Origin: Gemmatimonadaceae bacterium
Lineage (GTDB): Bacteria; Gemmatimonadota; Gemmatimonadetes; Gemmatimonadales; Gemmatimonadaceae
Reading direction: 5' to 3'
Assembly: GCA_035533755.1 (NCBI GenBank)
Contig: DATLTC010000010.1
Span: 62,001 to 126,000, forward strand
DNA length: 64,000 bases
Shown: piece after piece, positions 58,085 through 64,000 of the stretch
Layout: every line of letters begins with the position of its first letter
How positions within the stretch are numbered: position 1 is the first letter of the stretch
Program-made: the position numbers and the translations under genes
The notes under the pieces: generated by a model
The model's input: only the letters and a program-made list of their open reading frames with translations
Database searches by the model: none
What the model was told of the DNA's origin: nothing

Positions 58085-58771
58085 TCACACGCGCACCTGG
58101 GCGCGCCGTTCCAGCGCCCCCCGGTCCGCCACCGTGATCCGCCGCCGCTCCACGGAGATCCAACCCGAATCCTGAAATTCCTTCATCGCCCGCGAAACCG
58201 TCTCGCGGCTGGCGCCGATCATCTGCGCAATGGTCTGATGCGTGAGCGACTTCTCGATCACCGGCCCGCCGCTCTCGTCGGCCAGGTCGAGCAGCAGGCG
58301 CGAGATCCGGCCCGGCACGTCCAGCAGCACCAGCCCGCCGATCTTGTCGTCGGCCCGCCGCAGGCGGCGCGACAGCTCGGTGAGCAGCGACCAGGCCACG
58401 GCGGGGCTCGATTCCACGCGCGTGCGGAAGTCGTCGCGGCGCAGCACCAGGAGGTCCGAGTCCTCCATGGCGATCACATGCGCCGAGCGCGGGCGGTCGT
58501 CGATCAGCGCCAGCTCGCCGAAGTGCTCGCCCACGCCGAGCACGCCGAGGATGACCTCGCGTCCGTCCTCGCCGATCAGCACCACCTTCACCCGCCCCTT
58601 GCGGACCACGAACAGCGAGTCGCCGGGGTCGTCCTCGAACAGGATCACGCTCCCCCGCGGGTACGCCTTCTCCCGCGTCAGCTCGGCAAACCGGAGCAAC
58701 TCCGCCCGGTCGAGCCCGCTGAACAGCGGGACCGTGGCCAGGAAGTCGGCGGTGGTCTGGTTCTGGGTCAA
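58085..58771 (-). CDS. Crp/Fnr-family transcriptional regulator
   Basis: 228 residues, TTG start at 58771. Cyclic-nucleotide-binding domain (about 12-130) with the phosphate-binding cassette FGELALIDDRPRSAHV, in which the Arg-Ser-Ala that contacts cAMP in CRP is retained, so nucleotide binding is plausible. C-terminal Crp-type HTH: LTHQTIAQMIGASRETVSRAMKEF. No N-terminal Fe-S cysteine cluster, so it is not an FNR-type oxygen sensor. Candidate operators in the window are at 28919-28932 and 26753-26768. Divergent from rpmE. Confidence 0.93.
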   Translation of the reverse strand: MTQNQTTADFLATVPLFSGLDRAELLRFAELTREKAYPRGSVILFEDDPGDSLFVVRKGRVKVVLIGEDGREVILGVLGVGEHFGELALIDDRPRSAHVIAMEDSDLLVLRRDDFRTRVESSPAVAWSLLTELSRRLRRADDKIGGLVLLDVPGRISRLLLDLADESGGPVIEKSLTHQTIAQMIGASRETVSRAMKEFQDSGWISVERRRITVADRGALERRAQVRV

Positions 58772-58880
58772 CGGGGGCCGGCCTCGGGCATGGGACTCCT
58801 GCTTCGGGGGTTCAGGCGCCTGATGGGCGCGAAGTTACGGTGATCCGGCCGGTAAGTCAATTCGGCAACCCCTTGTCCGC

Positions 58881-58910
58881 TTGTCTTTTACGGCAGAACC
58901 CGGCTATATT
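58881..58910 (+). promoter_or_regulatory. Promoter for rpmE-prfA operon
   Basis: TTGTCT at 58881-58886 and TATATT at 58905-58910, separated by 18 bases, resemble a sigma70 promoter; the expected start is near 58917, 32 bases before the rpmE GTG. It is the clearest promoter match in the window. Confidence 0.6.
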
Positions 58911-58948
58911 TCCTTGCTCTGTAATACGCCCATGATTCGAGGTTCCAC

Positions 58949-59152
58949 GTGAAGACCGACATCCATCCCGTGTACGCCACCGCCACCGTCAAGTGTGCCT
59001 GCGGCAATACATTCGAGACACGCTCCACCCAGGCCGAGATCCACACCGACGTGTGCTCCGAGTGCCATCCGTTCTACACCGGGAAGCAGCGTCTGGTCGA
59101 TACGGCCGGCCGCGTGGAACGCTTCCGTCAGAAGTTCGGGAAGAAGGCCTGA
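58949..59152 (+). CDS. rpmE: 50S ribosomal protein L31
   Basis: 67 residues with GTG start at 58949. Zinc-binding type: C16, C18, C36 and C39 ([17 protein letters not shown]). Standard C-terminus FRQKFGKK. A small subunit-bridging protein of the large ribosomal subunit. Its TGA stop (59150-59152) overlaps the putative CTG start of prfA, so the two genes look translationally coupled. Confidence 0.96.
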   Translation: MKTDIHPVYATATVKCACGNTFETRSTQAEIHTDVCSECHPFYTGKQRLVDTAGRVERFRQKFGKKA

Positions 59153-60216
59153 GCCTCCGCGACCGTCTTGTCGACGCGCTGGCCAAGGCCGAGGAAGTCG
59201 AGCGCGCGCTGTCCGACCCCGCCACGCTCCGCGACCCCCGCAGGTTCGCGGAACTGGGGCGGGAACACCGCCGCCTGACACCGCTGGTCGAGCTGGCCGC
59301 GCGGCTCACGAAAGAAGAGAACGAGCTCGTGCAGTCGCGCGAGCTCGTTTCCGTTGACGACCCCGAGATGGCGGCCGAGGCCACGGCCGAGGTCGCGCGC
59401 CTCACGGCGTCCATCGCCGAGATGGAAGAGCGCCTCAAGCCGATGATCGTGCCCCACGATCCCCTCGACGATCGCAACGCCATCGTCGAGATCCGCGGCG
59501 GCACCGGGGGCGACGAGGCCGCGCTGTTCGCGGCCGACCTCTATCGCATGTACACCCGCTACTGCGAGCGGCAGGGCTGGCGCATCGAGGTCATGGCGTA
59601 CTCCGAAGGCACCCTCGGCGGCGTCAAGGAAGTGATCTTCAAGGTCTCCGGCGACGGGCCGTTCGGCGCCATGCGCTGGGAGTCGGGCGTCCACCGCGTG
59701 CAGCGCGTGCCCGCCACCGAGAGCCAGGGCCGCATCCATACCTCCGCCGCCACCGTGGCCGTGCTCCCCGAGGCCGAGGAGGTGGACGTGAAGATCGAGG
59801 ACAAGGATCTGCGCATCGACGTGTTCCGCGCCTCGGGACCGGGCGGGCAGGGCGTGAACACCACCGACTCCGCCGTGCGCATCACGCACCTCGCCACCGG
59901 CATCGTGATCAGCCAGCAGGACCAGCGTTCGCAGATCCAGAACAAGGCCAAGGCCATGGAGGTGCTGCGCGCGCGGCTGCTCGATCTGCGCCTGGCCGAG
60001 CGCGAAGCCGAGCGGGCCCGCATGCGCAAGACGCAGGTGGGCACCGGCGACCGCTCGGCCAAGATCCGCACGTACAACTTTCCGCAGAGCCGCATCACCG
60101 ACCATCGCATCGGGTACACCACGCACGACCTCCAGGGCGTGCTCGACGGCGACATCGGCGATCTCATCGAGGCCCTGCGCCTGGCCGACGTGGAGGAGCG
60201 CCTGAGTGGCACCTGA
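59149..60216 (+). CDS. prfA: Peptide chain release factor 1
   Basis: 355 residues if started at CTG 59149, giving the expected RF1 length and an N-terminus ([18 protein letters not shown]) aligning with other RF1 proteins. No ATG, GTG or TTG lies in frame from there up to 58993, and the first downstream in-frame Met would delete most of domain 1. The stop-recognition PxT is PAT in [15 protein letters not shown], and the peptidyl-tRNA hydrolysis GGQ lies in [10 protein letters not shown]. It releases peptides at UAA and UAG. Stop codons in the window are mixed, so RF2 is presumably present elsewhere. Confidence 0.93.
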   Translation: MSLRDRLVDALAKAEEVERALSDPATLRDPRRFAELGREHRRLTPLVELAARLTKEENELVQSRELVSVDDPEMAAEATAEVARLTASIAEMEERLKPMIVPHDPLDDRNAIVEIRGGTGGDEAALFAADLYRMYTRYCERQGWRIEVMAYSEGTLGGVKEVIFKVSGDGPFGAMRWESGVHRVQRVPATESQGRIHTSAATVAVLPEAEEVDVKIEDKDLRIDVFRASGPGGQGVNTTDSAVRITHLATGIVISQQDQRSQIQNKAKAMEVLRARLLDLRLAEREAERARMRKTQVGTGDRSAKIRTYNFPQSRITDHRIGYTTHDLQGVLDGDIGDLIEALRLADVEERLSGT

Positions 60217-61132
60217 TCGCCGGCCGCCACTGTCGGGCGCCACGCCGCTCGTCGCGCAAACGGCCACGTTCAGCGTGGACGCGGTGCTCGAGCAGACGGC
60301 CGGTGAACTCGCGCGGCTCGGGCTGCCCAACGCCGTGGGCGGCGCGCACGAGATCGTCGCCGCGCTGCTCGACGTGGGCCGCCACTGGCCGGCGCTGCAC
60401 GGTGCCGCGCCGGCCGACGCCATGCTGGTGGTCCGCGCGCTGCATGCGGCGCGGCGGCTGGCCCGCGGCATGCCGTTCCAGTACGCGGTGGGGCGCGCGG
60501 CGTTCCGCGGCCTCACGCTCGAGGTGGACGAGCGGGTGCTCATCCCGCGTCCCGAGACCGAGATGCTGGTGGAGCTCGTGCTCGAGCTCACGCGCGACGC
60601 GCGCGGCGGCACGGCGATCGACGTGGGCACGGGGTCGGGGGCGATCGCGCTGGCGCTGGCGCAGGAGGGGACGTTCGACCGTGTGATCGGCACCGACATC
60701 TCCACGGATGCGCTGACGGTGGCGCGATGCAACGCGGCGGCGCTGGCCGGCCGGCTGCACGCGCCGGTCGAATTCCGGCATGGTTCGCTGCTCGGCCCGG
60801 TGGCCGGCGAACGGGCGCGGGCGATCGTGTCCAATCCGCCCTACATTGCCTTCGAAGAGGCGGCCGCGCTGCCCAACGCGGTGCGCGACTGGGAGCCGGC
60901 GCTGGCGCTGCTCAGCGCCGACAACGGGCTGGCGGTCACGCGCCGGTTGGTGCGCGAGTCCGCAGCGCGGTTGGCCGAGGGCGGGGTGCTGGCGCTGGAA
61001 GTGGACGCGCGGCGCGCCGCGCTGGTGGCGGAGATGGTCTCCGCCGAAGCAGGTTTCACCCACGTCTCGGTGAGGCTCGACCTCGCCGGACGCGAACGCT
61101 ACGTCATCGCACGCCGACGGGAGTTGACATGA
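60206..61132 (+). CDS. prmC: Release factor glutamine methyltransferase
   Basis: 308 residues with GTG start at 60206, overlapping prfA by 11 bases. N-terminal helical domain, [12 protein letters not shown] motif [13 protein letters not shown] and catalytic NPPY ([10 protein letters not shown]) are all present. It methylates the Gln of the GGQ motif in RF1/RF2. Adjacent to its substrate gene, as in most bacteria. The 3' end overlaps the next gene by ATGA (61129-61132). Confidence 0.95.
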   Translation: MAPDRRPPLSGATPLVAQTATFSVDAVLEQTAGELARLGLPNAVGGAHEIVAALLDVGRHWPALHGAAPADAMLVVRALHAARRLARGMPFQYAVGRAAFRGLTLEVDERVLIPRPETEMLVELVLELTRDARGGTAIDVGTGSGAIALALAQEGTFDRVIGTDISTDALTVARCNAAALAGRLHAPVEFRHGSLLGPVAGERARAIVSNPPYIAFEEAAALPNAVRDWEPALALLSADNGLAVTRRLVRESAARLAEGGVLALEVDARRAALVAEMVSAEAGFTHVSVRLDLAGRERYVIARRRELT

Positions 61133-61482
61133 TCGAGGAGAAAGCCAAGGAGCTGGGCCGGTTGATCGGCCAGAGCGCGGAATATCAGGCCCTCAAGCGC
61201 GCCAACGAGGCGCTGGCCGAGGACAAGGACGCGGTGGCGCTGCTGCGCCAGATGGAGAACCTGCGGCTCGACGCCCAGCGCATGATGGCGGGCGGGGAAC
61301 GGCCCACGCACGAGATGGAGGAGCAGCTGGACGCGCTGCTCGGCAAGGTGCAGGGGCAGGCGGTGTATCAGCGCCTGATCGTGGCCCAGGAGAATTTCGA
61401 CAAGACGATGTCCAAGGTGAATGATTGGATCCTCGACGGCATCGAGAAGGGTGCGGCGAGTCCGATCATCATGCTCGGGTGA
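61129..61482 (+). CDS. YlbF/YmcA-family small regulator
   Basis: 117 residues from ATG 61129, translationally coupled to prmC. Almost entirely alpha-helical ([41 protein letters not shown]), matching the YlbF family. In Bacillus the YlbF-YmcA-YaaT complex modulates RNase Y and competence; in other bacteria the function is not established. It ends 1 base before tmk. Assignment by sequence pattern. Confidence 0.82.
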   Translation: MIEEKAKELGRLIGQSAEYQALKRANEALAEDKDAVALLRQMENLRLDAQRMMAGGERPTHEMEEQLDALLGKVQGQAVYQRLIVAQENFDKTMSKVNDWILDGIEKGAASPIIMLG

Positions 61483-61483
61483 C

Positions 61484-62131
61484 ATGGCGCGCGGCCCGCT
61501 GATCGTCTTCGAAGGGGCGGAGGGCGCCGGCAAGACCACGCAACTCCGCCGGCTCGCCTCGTGGCTGGAATCGGGCGGGCGCGTGGTGCATGCGCTGCGC
61601 GAGCCCGGCGGCACGCCGTTGGGCGACGAGATCCGGCGGCTGCTGCTCGATCCGGCGTCCGACATCGCGCCGCGCGCCGAAGCGCTGCTGTTCATGGCGT
61701 CGCGGGCCCAGCTCGTGGAGCGGTTGGTGCGGCCGGCACTGGAGGCGGGGCAGGTGGTGCTGCTCGACCGCTTCTTCCTCTCCACCTACGCGTATCAGGG
61801 AGCCGGGCGCGGCCTTCCCGAAGCGCAGGTGCGCCAGGCCAACGCCGTCGCGACGTCGGGGCTGGTGCCCGATGTCACGCTGCTGCTCACCCTCCCCGTG
61901 CGCGAGGGGCTGGCCCGCGCCGAGCGCCGGGGCGCCCGCGACCGCATGGAGCAGAACGCCGACGAGTTCCACCACCGCGTGTCCGAAGCGTTCACCACGT
62001 TCGCCTCGGCGGCGTGGCAGGCGCAGCACCCGGAGTGCGGGCCGATCGTGATCGTGGATGCGTCGGGATCGGAAGACGCCGTGTTCGCGCGCGTCCGGGC
62101 GGCGGTCGAGGACCGGCTCCGGATCAGCTAG
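61484..62131 (+). CDS. tmk: Thymidylate kinase
   Basis: 215 residues from ATG 61484. P-loop FEGAEGAGKTT, DR(F) motif LLDRFFLSTYAYQG, and the lid segment ERRGARDRMEQ are typical; the Arg in the lid suggests the type II arrangement. It phosphorylates dTMP to dTDP, essential for DNA synthesis. The 3' end overlaps the convergent VKOR gene by 8 bases (62124-62131), so there is no room for a terminator between them. Confidence 0.95.
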   Translation: MARGPLIVFEGAEGAGKTTQLRRLASWLESGGRVVHALREPGGTPLGDEIRRLLLDPASDIAPRAEALLFMASRAQLVERLVRPALEAGQVVLLDRFFLSTYAYQGAGRGLPEAQVRQANAVATSGLVPDVTLLLTLPVREGLARAERRGARDRMEQNADEFHHRVSEAFTTFASAAWQAQHPECGPIVIVDASGSEDAVFARVRAAVEDRLRIS

Positions 62132-62582
62132 CCTGGCCGGCCCGCGGGCGCAGCGGGTCGCTCATCACCTGGATCACGAGCAGGGCCAGCACCAGCACGT
62201 GGATGGCCGTGCACCACGCGCAGATCTTGCCGACCACTCCCAGCTCCTGATACACGAGCCAGAGCACGTTCGCCGTGCCGGCCAGCACCCAGCCGAACCC
62301 CGCGGCGCGCAGCCACGCCGGCTCCGCTCGCTCGCCGGCGCGCGACGTGAGCAGCGCCAGCACGAGCGCCACGACGAACCAGACCAGCCCCCACACCGCC
62401 ACGGGAACACCGAGCATGAAGGCGGACGCACTGGTGAGCACCTGCTCGCAATTCACGAGCGGCCCCCCGCTGCACACGAGGGGCACGTTGCTGTCATAGT
62501 GGAGCAGCGTGAGGTAGCCGGCGATCAACAGCCCGGCTACCGAGAACGCCACCCGCAGGCGGTCGTAGGACCGCAGCCGCAT
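62124..62582 (-). CDS. Vitamin K epoxide reductase-family thiol oxidoreductase
   Basis: 152 residues with four membrane helices (near 11-27, 55-78, 92-112, 118-140). The loop cysteines C37 and C45 (PLVCSGGPLVNCEQ) and the CxxC pair C121 and C124 (KICAWCTAI) are the VKOR active-site set. In bacteria VKOR reoxidises a DsbA-like partner, replacing DsbB. Start overlaps the stop of the upstream DUF929-type gene by one base (TGATG), implying coupling. Confidence 0.92.
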   Translation of the reverse strand: MRLRSYDRLRVAFSVAGLLIAGYLTLLHYDSNVPLVCSGGPLVNCEQVLTSASAFMLGVPVAVWGLVWFVVALVLALLTSRAGERAEPAWLRAAGFGWVLAGTANVLWLVYQELGVVGKICAWCTAIHVLVLALLVIQVMSDPLRPRAGQAS

Positions 62583-63466
62583 CAGGGCACCTTGCTTGGC
62601 AGTGCCTTCACGGCCTTCGTGACGGCGGCGCCCGAGCAGACGGCCGCCGGCTGGTTGCCGTCCACGGCGCAGATGGCGGCCGTGATCTCATTGGCGTTGG
62701 CCAGAATCGCCTGCGCCGCGGCCCCGGATCCGCTGGGCAGCGTGGCGGCGAGATCGGCCTGCGTCCGGCCCGCGAGCACGCCCGGGTTGAACGGCGACCC
62801 GCTCCACATGTAGCGCCCACCGATCAGCATGAACGGGATGCCGCCGGCGCTGGCCTTGTCGAGGAAGGGCGGACCGTCGTACTTCTCCAACAGGGCTTCC
62901 TGCGCCGGCGTGGGGGCTTCGAGCATCGGATACCGGCCGTCCACGGGCTCGGCGTCCTGCAACTCCACCGACCGGAACTCGATGTACGGGCTCGTGTAGG
63001 CGCCGCCGTGGAACGAGAACGTCGGCGTGCTGGCGTACACGTCCACGGACGACGACGCCGAGTACGACAATCCGCTGAAGCTGCCGAATCGCGAGAGGGC
63101 GGCGATCACCGACCAGCGGGCCGCGGCGCAGTACGGGCAGTAGAGCGCGCCGATGTAGAGCACCTCCGGCTTGCCGCTGGCCGTGTCGGCGGCGCCCACG
63201 AACACCGGCACGGTGGCGCCGGTGGTCCCGGCCTGCTCCCATGTTGCCGGCGGGATCGACGTGAAGTTGGCCATCACCGGGGCCGGCACGGGCGTGGGCG
63301 GCGCGGCCGTCGCCGCTGCCGGCGCCGAAGCGCGGCGGTGGTTGACGGCGAACGCGACCGTGGCCACGAGCGCCACCGCGACCACCACCAGCAGCGAGTT
63401 CATTCTCTTGGGGCGTCCGGGGGCGTTGCCGCCCGTCGCCGGTGCATCCGTCGGTTTCCCAGCCAT
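62582..63466 (-). CDS. DUF929-like thioredoxin-fold protein
   Basis: 294 residues. A single N-terminal membrane anchor (about 24-42) is followed by a Pro/Ala linker and an extracytoplasmic domain with CPYC (C110, C113) in [16 protein letters not shown], a thioredoxin-like active site. The C-terminal part retains further family patterns ([14 protein letters not shown]). DUF929 proteins are often next to VKOR genes, and here the two are translationally coupled, so it is probably the disulphide donor partner of the VKOR in periplasmic protein folding. Confidence 0.85.
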   Translation of the reverse strand: MAGKPTDAPATGGNAPGRPKRMNSLLVVVAVALVATVAFAVNHRRASAPAAATAAPPTPVPAPVMANFTSIPPATWEQAGTTGATVPVFVGAADTASGKPEVLYIGALYCPYCAAARWSVIAALSRFGSFSGLSYSASSSVDVYASTPTFSFHGGAYTSPYIEFRSVELQDAEPVDGRYPMLEAPTPAQEALLEKYDGPPFLDKASAGGIPFMLIGGRYMWSGSPFNPGVLAGRTQADLAATLPSGSGAAAQAILANANEITAAICAVDGNQPAAVCSGAAVTKAVKALPSKVP

Positions 63467-63481
63467 GAATGCTTCTCCAGT

Positions 63482-64000
63482 TCAGCGTTCGATGACGCGC
63501 ACGCCCTTCGGTACCACGAATCGGAATGCCGTCGCGCTCACCGGCACGTTCACCTGCAGATCGGTGAGCCGCACGCGGCGCGTGACGCCGTTGGCCTGTA
63601 CCACTTCGAATTGCCTGATGTAGCCGTCGCCGTCGTCCACCCACACACGGGCGCTGGTGAACGCCGTGGGGCCATTGGGCTTGGGTTGGAGGATCACCTC
63701 GCGCGTCGGCCGGCCGTCCACCGTGTCGGCGCCGGCGTCGGCGATCGCGTACTTGGCGAACGGATCGTCCAGGAACTGGCTGGTGAGATCCACCGTGCCG
63801 CTGCCGCCCGCGGGCGCCGCTTCCCTGATCACCTGATCGGGCGCGCTGCTCGGCAGGTACAGCCAGAGATAGGTGCCGTCGGACACGATCTGATCGCCGT
63901 CGGGATCGTGGAATCGCACGGCCAGCCGGTCGGGGCGGCGCTGCTCGTATTCGCCCGTGGCGCGCGCCGACGTGCCGGTGAGCGAGTTGGACACGGTCTG
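63482..64000 (-). CDS. LolA-like outer-membrane lipoprotein carrier, 5' truncated
   Basis: The frame runs off the window at 64000, so the N-terminus and signal peptide are not seen; 172 residues are present. Family pattern: QTVSNSLTGTSARATGEYEQRRPDRLAVRFHDP (given in part), DGTYLWLYLPSS and the C-terminal FRFVVPKGVRVIE. LolA shuttles lipoproteins across the periplasm to the outer membrane, in line with Lnt in this window. It ends 15 bases before the DUF929-like gene on the same strand; they may be one operon. Confidence 0.85.
   Translation of the reverse strand, partial: QTVSNSLTGTSARATGEYEQRRPDRLAVRFHDPDGDQIVSDGTYLWLYLPSSAPDQVIREAAPAGGSGTVDLTSQFLDDPFAKYAIADAGADTVDGRPTREVILQPKPNGPTAFTSARVWVDDGDGYIRQFEVVQANGVTRRVRLTDLQVNVPVSATAFRFVVPKGVRVIER

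Noticed and set aside
58993-59148. Upstream GTG extension of prfA
   Set aside because: The added 52 codons overlap rpmE completely, look non-protein-like and make RF1 longer than its family; the CTG start fits length and homology better.

Overview
The window is a 64 kb piece of a high-GC (roughly 70% by eye), Gram-negative bacterial chromosome. Outer-membrane biogenesis genes (lnt, LolA-like, TolC, HemL-type haem synthesis) show a double membrane. The many secreted Ig-like, carboxypeptidase-regulatory/plug and TPR proteins, the short primary-type sigma factor without region 1.1, and the gene repertoire fit Gemmatimonadota best. That assignment is inference, since no rRNA or other taxonomic marker is present. 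Genes are dense, 55 CDS are supported, and many neighbours overlap by 4 bases (ATGA or GTGA). No tRNA, rRNA, CRISPR array, IS or prophage was seen. Long antisense open frames are common because of GC-skewed codon usage and were not called.

Layout. 1-4955 (minus): TolC, HlyD/MacA adaptor, MacB ATPase and split permeases, a tripartite efflux operon. 5085-6553: secreted protein and creatininase-family protein. 6570-10241: very large NtrY-like sensor kinase. 10243-13728: semialdehyde dehydrogenase, a pseudokinase-kinase tandem protein and a small partner. 13912-15857: small membrane protein and ComM. 15886-18586: ABC-2 transporter with a third membrane-anchored subunit, all translationally coupled. 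18784-26633: plug-only secreted protein, a proline-rich DUF3761-like protein and a 2166-residue Ig-repeat surface protein. 26998-28868: monohaem cytochrome c and an outer-membrane barrel carrying a haem c site. 29193-34188: secreted and lipoprotein genes. 34260-38331: larE, thpR, an NtrC-type regulator and small membrane proteins. 38371-42365: aldehyde dehydrogenase, lepB, sigma factor, yajQ. 42422-52521: rimO-hemL-spoIID-like-Gfo/Idh/MocA-lnt-hyuA-hyuB, a tightly overlapping train. 52666-58771 (minus): Crp/Fnr regulator, MBL-fold hydrolase, CsgG-like protein, GAF/HD-GYP protein and two uncharacterised proteins. 58949-62131: rpmE-prfA-prmC-ylbF-like-tmk. 62124-64000 (minus): VKOR, DUF929-type thioredoxin-fold protein, LolA-like protein.

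The most unusual points are: (i) two 156-bp homologous palindromic elements 1.6 kb apart that supply the last codons of two unrelated genes; (ii) a giant surface protein whose C-terminal half strictly alternates two Ig-like repeat types; (iii) an outer-membrane barrel with its own CxxCH site paired with a monohaem cytochrome behind a Crp/Fnr-type palindrome; (iv) a protein kinase with a degenerate kinase copy fused in front; and (v) prfA apparently starting at CTG inside the rpmE stop.
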